Shown: positions 19,661-30,599 of the stretch, one piece after another
Layout of the letters: each line of letters starts with the position of its first letter
How positions within the stretch are numbered: the first letter of the stretch is position 1
Assembly (NCBI RefSeq): GCF_024139115.2
Contig: NC_085139.1
Coordinates: 66,135,203 to 66,199,202, forward strand
Length of the DNA stretch: 64,000 bases
Direction of reading: 5' to 3'
Source: Armigeres subalbatus
Taxonomy: Eukaryota; Arthropoda; Insecta; Diptera; Culicidae
Program-made: the position numbers and the translations under genes
Notes under the pieces: generated by a model
Told to the model about the DNA's origin: nothing
Databases searched by the model: none
What the model saw: the letters and a program-made list of their open reading frames with translations, nothing else

Positions 19661-21319
19661 TTGCTGACAGATAAAACTGAAGTGGCTGCCAGGTGGAAGC
19701 AACACTTCGAGACTTTGTTGAATGCAGGAAGTGAGGGTGCATCGGTGAACAGAATAAATATTAGCGACGATGGACAAGCTGTGGAGTCACCTACACTAGA
19801 TGAGGTTAAAAAAGCTGTCAAAGAGCTAAAAAACAATAAGGCTGCGGGGAAGGACCAGCTCCCGGCTGAACTTCTCAAACATGGCAGTGAGCAGCTTTAT
19901 GAAGTTCTGCACCATATTATGTCGAAAATATGGGAAGACAAGGAAATGCCTGCTAGCTGGTTGGACGGCTTCATTTGCCCTCTCTTTAAGAAAGGGCACA
20001 GACTGGAGTGCGCCAATTACCGAGGAATAACCCTCCTTAATTCGGCGTACAAAATTATGTCCCGTATTCTGTTCAACAGATTGAGACCGCTTGAAGAGTC
20101 CTTCGTCGGCGAATACCAAGCAGGTTTTCGTGAGGGCCGATCAACGACGGATCAAATGTTTACTCTGAGACAAATCCTTGATAAATTCCGGGAGTACAAC
20201 TTGCAGACACATCATCTGTTTATTGATTTCAAGGCGGTGTACGATTCAGTGAAACGGAATGAATTATGGCAAATTATGCTTGAACATGGTTTTCCGGCGA
20301 AACTGATACGGCTGATTCGTATAACGTTGGACGGATCGAAATCAAGTGTAAGGGTTGCGGATGAAATATCGACGTCATTTGTTACCTTAGATGGATTAAA
20401 GCAGGGTGATGCACTCTCGAACCTACTGTTCAATATAGCGCTCGAGGGAGCGATTAGGAGAGCTGGTGTGCAAAGAAGCGGTACCATTATCACAAAATCG
20501 CATATGCTCCTGGGATTTGCGGACGATATCGATATTATCGGAATTGATCGCCGTGCCGTGGAAGAGGCTTTTGCGCCTTTTAAGAGGGAGACAGCGAGGA
20601 TTGGACTCACGATCAATACCAGCAAAACGAAGTACATGGTCGCTGGCAATCAACGTGGGTTCATTAGTGGTGGTGGTAGCGAAATAGTGCTGGATGGTGA
20701 AAAATTTGAAGTGGTAGAAGAATTTGTGTATCTTGGAACATTAGTGACGTGCGATAATGATGTTACCCGCGAGGTAAAAAGGCGTATTGCAGCTGCAAAT
20801 AGGGCTTATTACGGACTTCGTAACCACCTTAAGTCCCGTAGTCTGCAAACGAAAACAAAACTCGCGCTGTATACTACTCTGATTCTTCCGGTGGCTTTAT
20901 ACGGCCATGAGACATGGACGTTAAAGGAGGCTGATCGGAGAGCTCTCGGAGTGTTTGAGCGTAAGGTGCTGCGGACAATACTCGGCGGTAAACAGGAGAA
21001 CGGTATCTGGCGGCGTCGCATGAATCACGAATTGTACCAGGTGTATAAAGGGCTGGATATTATTAAGCTTATACAACACGGCAGACTACGGTGGGCTGGT
21101 CACGTTGTTCGTATGCCGGAAGAACGTCAAGCGAAGATAATATTTAGTAGAGAACCCGGAAGAGGCCGCAGGCTTCGTGGAAGGCCGCGTACACGATGGC
21201 TTTTTGCAGTTGAAGAGGACCTGAGGGCGCTCAATGTGGCGACTGGAAGCGATTGGCCCAGGATCGAGTCCAGTGGAGAAGGATACTCCATTCGGCGTAG
21301 GCTCATCGAAGAGCTGTAG
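19661..21319 (+). CDS. RTE reverse transcriptase ORF (552 codons, open)
   Basis: This single open frame covers most of the RTE RT. Motifs are NNKAAGKDQLPAELLK (finger region), ANYRGITLLN, GFREGRSTTDQ, FIDFKAVYDS (motif A Asp), GLKQGDALSNLLFN (motif B) and GFADDIDIIG (motif C catalytic Asp pair). A thumb and the conserved C-terminal block follow (FERKVLRTI, RRRMNHEL, GRLRWAGHVVRM). The frame at 19323-19667 is the linker between endonuclease and RT and is offset by a frameshift near 19655-19667. The frame here therefore starts artificially at the break, and the protein would lack its endonuclease. The RT palm looks undamaged. TAG ends the ORF 16 bp before the target-site duplication. Confidence 0.92.
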   Translation: MLTDKTEVAARWKQHFETLLNAGSEGASVNRINISDDGQAVESPTLDEVKKAVKELKNNKAAGKDQLPAELLKHGSEQLYEVLHHIMSKIWEDKEMPASWLDGFICPLFKKGHRLECANYRGITLLNSAYKIMSRILFNRLRPLEESFVGEYQAGFREGRSTTDQMFTLRQILDKFREYNLQTHHLFIDFKAVYDSVKRNELWQIMLEHGFPAKLIRLIRITLDGSKSSVRVADEISTSFVTLDGLKQGDALSNLLFNIALEGAIRRAGVQRSGTIITKSHMLLGFADDIDIIGIDRRAVEEAFAPFKRETARIGLTINTSKTKYMVAGNQRGFISGGGSEIVLDGEKFEVVEEFVYLGTLVTCDNDVTREVKRRIAAANRAYYGLRNHLKSRSLQTKTKLALYTTLILPVALYGHETWTLKEADRRALGVFERKVLRTILGGKQENGIWRRRMNHELYQVYKGLDIIKLIQHGRLRWAGHVVRMPEERQAKIIFSREPGRGRRLRGRPRTRWLFAVEEDLRALNVATGSDWPRIESSGEGYSIRRRLIEEL

Positions 21320-21349
21320 CCCATCAAGTATCAAGTACATCTTTCCCCC

Positions 21350-21990
21350 AAATTTCATGCAAATCGGTCGAAAAACAAGAGAACGGTGGATTTTACAATT
21401 TGAAATCGTAGCCCGGGCCGAAATGGGTTAAATTTTAATCATCAAAATGATCATTCAAAATATATCATTTTTTATCTTAACATACTACCTTGTAATGATA
21501 CTAATTTTGTAAAATTTGTTTTGAAGGAAATATAAACGAATAAAATGAATTCATTTTTATTATTAGAAACCCTTACGTTACGCTGTGAAGTAGGGACTAG
21601 TATGAAATTCCGCATTTTTTGTTTGTTTCAATGTTTCATTCAATGAAGTCAACGAGTAACCCTTTAACGCCCAAGACCGCTTTTAGAAGGGGTACTTCGA
21701 TACATTTTTGTAATTTTTAATTTTTAAGATTTCAAAAAGTTTTAGATGTCGATCAATATTATAAAGTTCAATGCTTGTTGAAATCTGGTCAAAAAATAAT
21801 GTGAGATCGGTTCTAGAAAGCAAAATAATGATTTTGAACGAAAACAGAAATTATGGTATTAGAAGATTAAGTAAACTCCAAAGAATAGCGTCTGCCTAAA
21901 ATATAAATAAGGCATAATTCGTAAGATTAGTCAGTGATTAACAGAATGAAACCTCCAATCTCTGTCTATTCGGCTTATTGTTCTGTCAAC
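21350..21990. other. No gene recognised
   Basis: AT-rich unique sequence with nothing supportable. Confidence 0.5.
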
Positions 21991-21995
21991 CTTTT

Positions 21996-22262
21996 TCTCT
22001 TCGATCTTCCGTCCTTTCGACCTTTGGACCCATTTATTTCTACCAACATTCTTTCCATCAACCTTCGGTCATTTTTTTACCTTCCTTTCCTTCGACCTTT
22101 TGTCATTTCAACCTTTTGTCCTTTCGACCTTTCGACTTTTAGTCCTTTCGACCTTTTGTCTTTTCGACCTTTTGTCCCTTAGACATTTTGTTCTTTTGAC
22201 CTTTTGTCCCTTCGACCTTTTGTCCTTTCTACCTTTTGTCTTTCGACCTTTTGACATTCGAC
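21996..22262. repeat. CGACCTTTTGTC minisatellite (inverse of GACAAAAGGTCGAAAG)
   Basis: Degenerate, then regular, copies of TTTCGACCTTTTGTC run to 22262 and abut the RTE fragment. The same repeat tips the foldback elements at 33937-35055 and 36037-36980 and occurs alone at 38425-38533. Confidence 0.85.
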
Positions 22263-22860
22263 ATTCGACAAAGATTCGTTCTAGCATTATATGCCACAGT
22301 TCATTTCGTTTCACTGAGTTGTACGCTGCCTTGAAATCTACAAACGGCTGATGAGTCCGCAAGTTGTATTCCCGGAATTTAACAAGGATTTGTCGCAGAG
22401 TAAACATCTGATCCGTAGTTGATCATCCTTCTCGAAACTGCTTCGATATTCGCCGATAAAGGTTTCCGCAAACGGACGCAATCTGCTAAATAAAATATGG
22501 GAGATTACCTTGTAAGCGAAAATTTGCACAATCGTGCTCTTTTTTGTGGATAGGACATATGCATGAGGCCATCAAGGCCAACTCAAATCAATTTTTATCT
22601 CTTCCAAATCATTTCAATCTCTTGGTGGATTTTTTCGGTCAGCCGGTCACTCCTAAATTTTAGAAACTCGGCCGAGATTCCGCCCTTCCCTGCGGCCTCC
22701 ACTACTTGTCCATCATCCTCAATCTTGATTCCGTTTGTGTCCGATTGTCCATTCAACAATAACTCAAAGTGCTCCTTCCATCTAGCAGCCATCTCTGCTT
22801 GGTCGGTCAAAAGATTTCCGGAGCTGTCATTGATCATGACTGGTGCCGGTCATCCTTAGA
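22263..22860 (-). pseudogene. RTE-clade fragment (RT finger and palm), minus strand
   Basis: Three minus frames are collinear with the RT at 19661-20300: LLTDQAEMAARWKEHFELLLN (22837 side), then VISHILFSRLRPFAETFIGEY, then MFTLRQILVKFREYNL and VDFKAAYNSVKRNELW. An internal deletion removes the segment between the first two, and the frame shifts twice. It stops abruptly at the minisatellite. It is a dead, internally deleted copy. Confidence 0.85.
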
Positions 22861-25338
22861 TAACACTCATATTTTGTTACCTTTATTAGCTAGGGCTTCT
22901 GAGGAGTATGATGTGTCAGACGTATAATTTATCTTTTGGCCACTCATATCAAAGATCGCAAGGGTTCCGGAATCTGTTAAAATTATAATTGATAATTGAC
23001 CAATTGCATACTGGTTAGCCTGAAAATTTTGAGCCATTTTGGTTTTCTAATAAAATTCCGAAGAACTCCGGAACATTTGCCATGGCCACAAAATTTCATT
23101 TGCTAGTGAAATAACGCATTTTTGGTGATGTTGAAATTTGTATCAATTTATTTATTGTCAAGTTATTCAGATAATCAAAGCATCTTGAATATTGAGATTA
23201 TTTTCCATTAAAGCTATAAGTTGTAAGGATTATGACACTTCATTTGTGTTCTACCTTTTTCAAATTTTGATGACGTGGAAACAATTATTCCAAGAGATTT
23301 TCTGAGGACTGATCAGATGTACTTGAAAACCGATTTCTTAATATTTCTAATTTGAAATAATTTATGAACGTTCAAGCAGATAGCGTGTATTTTTATTGTC
23401 TTCAGTGTCGCAAAATTGCGTCGAAAAACAATAACTTCTTCGCCGGTTGTTGCTCCACCTGATGACCAGAATTATACGATGATTGTGTGAGAGTACTTTT
23501 CTAGGAACAGTAAAGGAACCTCCATTCCCATGGCCTTCGTTGCATCCTGCCCTACACGACAGACGTCGCAGCTTGTGCTTATCTTCGCAACGATAAGCTT
23601 CGTAATAATCGTAGCAGCTGCAAATCGACAAAACTCTTCTGCATCGTAGCCGGGGGCTATTCGTTTATGCGAAGAGGATTTTGCTGCGTCGATAAGAAAA
23701 GCAGTTCAGTGTGGTTTGTGGATCGTAGTTCGAATCCCCGCCATCAATCCGGAGAAAGTGTACCAAGTGGGTGGATTTGTGAGGTTTCGTATTGTGCCAC
23801 CCAACGAATATGCGGAATAGCCAGAAGGAGCTGGGCGGTCGCAGGAAATCGACTGGAGCATTTATTGTGTGAATAAGATAAATGGCAGTTGGTTCGGAAA
23901 TAGGAAATAATAACAACGATGTTCGAAGAAATCTTCGTAGAGTAAGTGGGATGGTGTGGGAAATCAGATTGAAGATGGGAAAAAGTGATATCAATTGATA
24001 GTTTATGACGAAGGGGGATAAATGCGGTTAAACGTGAGATGATTTTTTTTTTCACACGAGCAATTATTGAAGTTCCATGAATAATACGACGCATTCCTGA
24101 TTTTGAAGTCTATAGCAATCATAGTATTAATAATTTTAATAATTTTCAAAATCGTATGGAAGATTTTAAGCCGGATGAAATTTTGGAAAAATCTGTTGGA
24201 AGAAAATCCATGAAATATACATTAATGATAACTGAGTTGCTTTTAGGAATGGAACATAATGACATAATGATATATTTCATTTTTACAAAACAGTGCGGCA
24301 AAACCCCATTGTATAGTATTGTTAGAAGCTGGGTAGTCAATAAACAAAAATTGAATGAAATGCAAGGATTCAATAGATATTTCTGCCTAGAAGGCATAAA
24401 CTTTGACTGTTGAAGCATTATTTCTTCTCGTATAATTCTTGTTTAAACTCCAAGGACTTCCATGTTTATCGCATATGCACTAGATCTTCGCTATCATTTG
24501 CAGCTTGGGCTTAATTTATTAAACGCTTTCCAAGAGTTCTTCACTCGACAGCAGCGGTCTTGATGTCTTGTAAACTATTTTCCACAAAACTCTTTTATAG
24601 TTTCACCAATACTCGTTTCATCATCCACCGCTGCGCTACTGGTTCACTGGTGGTGCATTGTAGGGCTCTTGCCGGTGAATTCCCACGGGCAACACAAAGT
24701 GGTGCCTCGAACAATGTAGAAGGTATGCATCGAAATCACCCCCATCCTATGTTTACGCTTCTTTCTTGTTCGTTGTTATTGATCTAAATGCTCCTGGTGC
24801 AACTTTCCTCTTTCGGAAAGGTGGGGCTGCCGGGATAATATGCACCTCTTTGATACAACCTTATTGTTCCAGAACGATTACACTTTTAATGTGATTCCAC
24901 GAAACAAAGTGAAAATAATGCTGGATTATTTATCCACAGAAGAGCGGAACCCTGAGTTGAAAGTCGAACCTGATGGCGGTTCCATCGATACCCTCATGAT
25001 GCAAAAGAGCATCACCCAGTCAGCTGTATTGAGCTTGGATCACATTGAACACAGGACCGAACTAACGAGATGCAAGAAAGTTTCCCTTCGGCAGCGTTGG
25101 GCTAGGTTTCTGTTGGATGTGCCATCAAAGGGATGGCTCGGATGCTGAGGTCACACTCCATGTAGACAGAAAATAAAAAGACTGCACCCGGCGTTGTAGG
25201 CAACGATGCGCATACATTTTTGCTTACTTATTCTGAATCGATAATGTCGACCGATCTGATGCGTATATCCTTATCTATTATAGTTGATTGTCCATTCTGA
25301 AATTAATGACGATATCCATGTGACAATATTGATGCTTA
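22861..25338. other. 2.5 kb without a recognised gene
   Basis: Two open frames, 24156-24413 (85 codons) and 24840-25148 (102 codons), have no domain I recognise and no gene-like context. A GTTCGAATCC word at about 23730 resembles a pol III B box, but a proper A box is missing. Nothing else is supportable. Confidence 0.45.
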
Positions 25339-25669
25339 GTTTTGACGTAAACTACGTCTAAGGGGAAGACTCAGATACAGGGTGTAAATCCGAAATTTCC
25401 AAATTCGAGACCGTCACGAAATTAGGATAGATTTCAAACACTAATAGCGTCCTTATCTATCGATGGATTTTCGACATTTGCTGATCAATCGATTCAGAAA
25501 CTCTCCAGCAATTTGCCAATTCTATTGATACTATTTATTATCAACGTTAAACTATTGAAAATGTTGTTTCTTTGCAAACCGGGTGAAAAATTCAATTCCG
25601 TTTATAAATCCCCAACACGGACATCAGATTGCAGTAAGGTACGGGCCTTTTGATCCACTGCTTCGTTTT

Positions 25670-25989
25670 CCCTGTGTATAAAAAGGCCCGTGTTTCGCGT
25701 GCGCGCGTCATTTTCATTCTGGATGTCACGGCGAGCGGACCAGGGCGTCCAGAAGCGGTCCCAGTGACAACGGCTGTCTCAGCGGTGTGGTGGTGCGGAT
25801 GAAATTTTTTCGGTCGGTGGTGGTGGCGGTCGTGGAAGCAGCAGCACATCATTTTCATCCGTGTCCCATCTTCGGCGGATCTGGCAATCGACGGCGCCCG
25901 TTGAGCCGAATCATCGGATGGCGGTCGCGCAGCCCAGTGGCTGCTGATAAGGCACATAAGTAGCAATTAATCGGTTCTTTTTCAGGGCC
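25670..25989 (+). pseudogene. Candidate decayed histone-type transcription unit
   Basis: A TATAAAAA box lies at about 25677-25684, with TTTTCATTCTGG, an initiator-like word, about 30 bp later. An ATG follows at about 25723. After about 250 bp of GC-rich sequence comes GGTTCTTTTTCAGGGCC at 25973-25989, one base longer than the histone mRNA 3' stem-loop consensus. This is the size and order of a histone gene, but the reading frame is too damaged to name. The identity is inference. Confidence 0.4.
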
Positions 25990-26255
25990 ATCATTATATT
26001 TGGGAGGAAGGTTAAGTTGAAATAATTTTCCTAAAGTGCAACCGTTAGGAACTGGAAAATTCTTCGGTGAAATTTTCTAGCGTAATTCGGAGTTGTATGA
26101 TTTTAGTGATTGAGAATGTTAATATTAGATGAACTTTCTTCATAGAACAAAGCATAATTGTTTGGCATCGGTAGCGGAATCATAGCATTAGTGCCGGTCC
26201 GAGCATAGGCTGTCATCGGAAGATTGCTACAGCAATTTATTCACTAATGTGCACG

Positions 26256-26447
26256 CTAACTTTCACCTACTCAGTGACTGAGTAAAATTGTATTGCTCTC
26301 TTTCTATCCCACAGAAATTTTACTCAATTTTAACGGAACTCAAAACTTTGAGTAATCCTGCTTTTGACGGAAACTGAGTAAAATTTCCGTGGGAAGAAAA
26401 AAGATGGCAATACAATTTTACTCAGTCACTGAGTAGGTGAAAGTTAG
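26256..26447. mobile_element. 192-bp MITE with 41-bp perfect TIRs
   Basis: The ends begin CTAACTTTCACCTACTCAGT and are perfectly inverted for about 41 bp. The similarity then continues imperfectly towards the centre. The mirror copy is at 48731-48924 in the right arm, so the MITE was inserted before the arms were duplicated. Confidence 0.8.
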
Positions 26448-26690
26448 AGTGTGGCGTTTGCAACGATTTGGATGTTGTCGGCACAACATGAAATTTTCCC
26501 GCGAGACTAATTTTGTATTTTTCCTGTTGATTGAAAAAGAAATCGGTTCCGAGATGAACTTTATTCAAAGCGCAACGCCAACGTCGGTAGTTGAATCCCA
26601 AGCAAGTATCGGAAGGAGACCATGCAAACAATTGATTCGCATTATGACTGAAAAAAATTGTATGGCGTCAGTATTGATGTTTGCTACAGA

Positions 26691-26905
26691 TTTTTTGACG
26701 TAAACTTCGTCTAAGGGGAAGACTCAGATACAGGATTTAAAACGGAAATTTCCAAATTCGAGACTGTCACAAAAATTAGGATAGATTTCAAACGCTAGTA
26801 GCGTCTTTATCTTATTTTCGACATTTGCTTATCAATCGATTCGGAAACCCTTCAGCAATTTGCCAATTCTATTGATACTATTGATTATCATTAATGCTTA
26901 ATTTT
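26691..26905 (+). repeat. Second copy of the head module inside the left arm
   Basis: GACGTAAACTTCGTC at 26697-26711 and the following ~200 bp repeat 25344-25550 in the same orientation with modest divergence. The arm is therefore built from at least two tandem element units. Confidence 0.75.
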
Positions 26906-27611
26906 TTTTCTACAACAAATATGATTTTGAATAAGTATCACCGGCGCGTGCTTACTCGCAATCTACATGCTGATAAATTTGAATCATTTGTTTGAGAAAC
27001 TGCATAAGTCCATTTTGCACTATTTCGAGAAAACAACAAAAAACTGTTTTTGAACAAACTTGCACCGAATCTTTCGATTTCTTCGATACAGATCAATAGT
27101 TTTCGGCAAAACTCAACACCTTGGAGTATTTTCAGTGCAAAAAATGTATGCAGTACTCCACAATTACTCTTCAAAGTACGTGGACATATGTAGTTTCTCA
27201 AACAAACGAAAAAAATGTCATACATTCCTGAACAAAAAATTTTTTTTCGTATTTTTTGCCAGAATATGTATTTTGGACAAGGATTCAGAATATCGATCGA
27301 TGAGAATGAAATTTCCGGTAGCAGCTCCGCTGAAGCCGATGGTGGACTACGATCTGCTTTTCGCGACATCTCGGAAGAAATGGCTCGCGCGCGCGGAAGA
27401 GCTGCTTTCTTGTAATCAATAAAGTTAAACCTGTAGTCACGCCCCTTTAGTAAGTGTGTGACGGGTACACAATATTTGCAGTCATACCGGACAACAAAGA
27501 AGCGAGACTAATGGGCCATCTTCATTTATTATAAGAAAACTGCTTTCCCCCGCGCGTGTGGCATTTCATTTGAAATATCGCGGAGAGCGGTCCCAGCATC
27601 GGTAGAGATGT

Positions 27612-27905
27612 CGCAAATTAATCGATTACTTCGATTTATCGATTATTTGTTGTGATAATCGATTAATTTTTAAATCGATTACTTCCCAACGATTAATCGA
27701 TTCAATAATCGACAAGAATCGAGAGTAATCGATTAATCGGGATTTTACGACAACTATTAGATTTCGATTACTTCAATTAATCGATTCATCGTTATGATAA
27801 TCGATTAATTTTGATTTGATAACTACTCAACGATGAATCGATTCAATAGTCGTCAAGAATCGAGAGTAATCGATTAGTTACTAATCGATTAATCGAGATT
27901 TTTCG
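27612..27905. repeat. ATCGATTA-rich simple satellite
   Basis: Overlapping copies of AATCGATTAATCGATT-type words fill this stretch, itself arranged as two similar ~130-bp halves. The mirror is at about 47282-47576. Confidence 0.85.
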
Positions 27906-27959
27906 AAATCTCTAAGCATCCGCGGAGTTGCTGAGCAAATTTTATTCCAAATATATATG

Positions 27960-28440
27960 GGATATTGGAAAAATCGGTTCTTCTCAGGGCTTCCATTCTA
28001 TACAAAGGAAGATTGAGGCGAGGCGAACTTTTTTCAAAGTGCAAATTAACCGCTTGGAGACGCCATAAAGTTGCCTGGCGTCCGTAGCAGAATCACGAGC
28101 GCGCGTCGAAGGGAGATGCTACAAATATGTATTCGCATGGATGGCTTCAGTGGCAGTCAAGTTTAATTCTTTCAAGATTCTTATTTGGTTTTGTTATTCC
28201 AGCCTATGGCGTGGGTCGTGTGGTCATGATTCGAAATATGCATTATTGGGAATTAATCGATTCTTCTCATGGACACCATTTAAAACATAGGAAGATTGAG
28301 GCGAGACGAATTTGTTCAAAGTATGACGTCGTAGCAGAACTACGTTGCCGTTCGTAGCAGAATAACGAGCGCGTATTGTAGAGAGCTGCTGCAAATATGT
28401 ATTCTTGCACTGGCACTAGATTCTTCATTTCACCAAACTG
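27960..28440 (+). repeat. Two stem-loop repeat units of the histone-relic family
   Basis: Stem-loop-like words GGTTCTTCTCAGGGCT (27976-27991) and GATTCTTCTCATGGAC (28259-28274) are each followed by AGGAAGATTGAGGCGAG and TTCAAAGT, then a TAGCAG-rich region. The units are about 280 bp and are clearly diverged copies of one another. Confidence 0.6.
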
Positions 28441-28497
28441 TTTTACGTAGTTTACGTCGGGCGGTCGTGTCTTGTACACAACCCTTATGATTTTTTG

Positions 28498-28949
28498 TCT
28501 ATGAATATCCCTCCATCCAATGTGGGGTTCTGAGCGGCTTCAGTCGCCTGCCAGAATCCTGAAATAAAAAAAGTTAACAGAACAGTGAACGAACATTGTT
28601 AACATCGTAATTGCTAATCGTGATTGACAACTCACCAATTAAAAGTCTTCTTTTAATTAGAAATCCATTTTCACAGTACATGCTATCTTTAATTCCAATG
28701 CCGGTTACGCCCTCACAATCAATTGAGGATTAGGAGGAAACAACTAACATTGACCTCCGTATTGTTAAACAGCAGGAAAGACCACACCCTTGCCGCAACC
28801 CTGTGTAGTTGAAGGAAACTTGACAGTTTTTCTTCCTAAAGGATGATATGGTAAATCAAGCTAGATAATCTTTTGAAATTTTATTGAAAATAACCTTAAA
28901 AAAGAGACTAAAGTTGAAGGGTCTTGTGGCCAACCACTTGAAATGTTTT
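28498..28949. other. No gene recognised
   Basis: Flank between the left arm and the Jockey-like remnant, with nothing supportable. Confidence 0.5.
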
Positions 28950-29214
28950 TAAAATACTGTACTATACAAAAATTGAAAAATAAACGAATTTAAGTCAAAA
29001 TGACAGTTTTTCTGAAATCGAAGCTACGCACATCATCTACCTATTTACATATTATAGTATTCGTCAACAGGCTTGTTACTGCTACAATGATATTTAATTT
29101 AAACGCGAAATAAATAATCTCTTATAATCAAGTGATTAAAGCGAACAATACAAAACAAAAATAAAAAAGGTAACACAAGTTCTAGGCGTTAAAAACAGAA
29201 GCGAATTTTCTTTT

Positions 29215-29801
29215 AAAATTTCACGTGAGAGATGGAAGTCAAAATCTGATGCCATACCATTGAAATTTCGTTGCATGCCAATTATTGCGCTTGCCAACCC
29301 ATAATTTGTCATACCTACGATACGGTGGTCGTAACAAAATATTATTTCGCAGCATCCGTTGCCTGACGTTCAGATTGATGAGTTGGAGAATGGTCTCACA
29401 ATCAGTTCTACCTTGGAGGACATCGGCGATGGTCAAAACTCTGGAAACAGTTTCTCGCACTCTGAGGGATTCAACTTCAATAAAGTGACAACGGCTCTCG
29501 TAGCTCGGTAATCGAAGTCGAGGTCTCTCCAAGGCAGCCTTCAGAGCGCAAAACGAACAAACCGACGCAGTATCGATTCGATGCGTTCCCCGCCGTTGTT
29601 ATAAAACGGACTCCAAACTGCAGAGCAGTATTCTAATGTGGATCGAGCTAGCGAACAATAGAGCGATTTCGGGCAATGAATGTCGGTGAAAGTTTTCGTA
29701 ATTCTAAAAATGACTCCAAAAGCTCTAGATGCATTATCAACGATATAACAAAATATGATGTTTATAGCTTAACTGCTCGTTCAAAATAACTCCCAAGTCT
29801 C
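29215..29801 (-). pseudogene. Jockey-like RT C-terminal fragment, 3' part (minus strand)
   Basis: The minus frame 29532-29239 (LPSYESRCHFIEVESLR, VLQGRTDCETILQLINL, RNNILLRPPYRR) is the C-terminal tail typical of a Jockey-type RT. Upstream (29540-29801, minus) the remaining thumb region is readable with shifts. Its 5' neighbour lies at 33138-33290, on the far side of an LTR element inserted into this ORF. The two sides join in frame once the 5-bp target duplication is counted once. Confidence 0.75.
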
Positions 29802-29998
29802 TGTGCAATTCAACATCGCACATACGAATCACCCATCATGTTTACATTGCTTGCACTCGCGACTGACCTCGTGATGAAGGAAGAATTGACTGACCGCGAA
29901 TATGTCTCTTGCATGCGATGGCTGCTACGATCTGTCATGTGACTGAATAACAGTATATTAGACTTGTTCATGTTTATAGGCCTGTCCAACGCCACACA
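29802..29998 (-). repeat. LTR (3' LTR in element orientation)
   Basis: This 197-bp LTR appears identical, by eye, to 32941-33137. It begins TG and ends CA on either strand. Confidence 0.9.
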
Positions 29999-30013
29999 TC
30001 TCCCCTCTTCTCT
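29999..30013 (-). other. Polypurine tract
   Basis: AGAGAAGAGGGGAGA on the minus strand immediately precedes the 3' LTR, the standard plus-strand primer position. Confidence 0.8.
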
Positions 30014-30599
30014 AAAAAAAAATAACGACTGGCATCTATGTTTAAAGAAAAAATAACTTTACCGACATATTATTAATGATGAGAATACTCTCTCACAATG
30101 ATAAAAAGGCATCTTGAACCGAACGATCACTTCGAGCGCATTATTGTACAGCGAGCGTCTAATTTCGTAATCGAAAAACACTATGGATAAATCATCATTA
30201 TGGTTGCCCAACTAAATATGGAAAATCATTCTCAAGACATTCTCGTGCAGTAGTAACTCGCAATGAAAACACCATTTTTAATAACCCTTTTTTGCTTCTA
30301 GTAAAATTCATCAGTACTAATACTACCTTTACTTTCTTTGAGCACACGTCTATTTCAATATGAAACTATAAATGTCAAACAACCAGCAACAAAAACTAGA
30401 AACCGATTCGGAATAGTATCGATAAACTGTTCTTAACTATAGGCGGATATCTTTTCTCAATGCAATCAATCTCCACGAGCACCTTACGAATCCACGATAA
30501 AATCTTAACTCTTATGAGCTTTCTACCATTGTGGGGAAATTAAAATCTTGCCTGGGGATGTTCTACTATAGAGTTCTCACCATTTCGGCCTGTAGTAAT

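Larger units (their letters stand above)
18026..21335 (+). mobile_element. Full-length RTE-clade (JAM1-type) non-LTR retrotransposon with 14-bp TSD
   Basis: TACATCTTTCCCCC lies at 18012-18025 and again at 21336-21349, exactly bracketing the element. It has a roughly 400-bp leader (18026-18440), an AP endonuclease, a reverse transcriptase and a short 3' tail of ATCAAGT repeats instead of poly(A). All are features of RTE elements. Its ORF has a few breaks, so this copy is not autonomous today, but it is complete in structure. Confidence 0.93.
25339..28497 (+). mobile_element. Histone-relic repeat element, left inverted arm
   Basis: This 3.16-kb block is repeated almost exactly in reverse complement at 46684-49839. 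It begins TTTTGACGTAAACTACGTC and ends with ACGTAGTTTACGTC, GGCGGTCGTGTCT and GTACACAACCC. The same start and end modules delimit the diverged copy at 38700-42430, so these are three copies of one element family. Inside are a TATA-led unit with a stem-loop, a MITE, a second copy of the head, an ATCGATTA satellite and two further stem-loop units. No intact ORF is present. Confidence 0.8.

Noticed and set aside
23640..23880. tRNA gene or SINE head near 23730
   Set aside because: There is a B-box-like GTTCGAATCC, but the A-box-like word is only about 12 bp upstream and no cloverleaf can be drawn.
24156..24413. 85-codon plus frame
   Set aside because: No domain recognised; the length is within chance for AT-rich DNA.
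24840..25148. 102-codon plus frame
   Set aside because: It has fairly protein-like composition but no recognised family and no neighbouring gene structure. I also considered a viral insertion and saw no supporting motif.
27060..27422. Paired 120-143-codon frames mirrored at 47730-48244
   Set aside because: Identical frames appear because the arms are copies. The plus and minus frames overlap each other and no domain is recognised.
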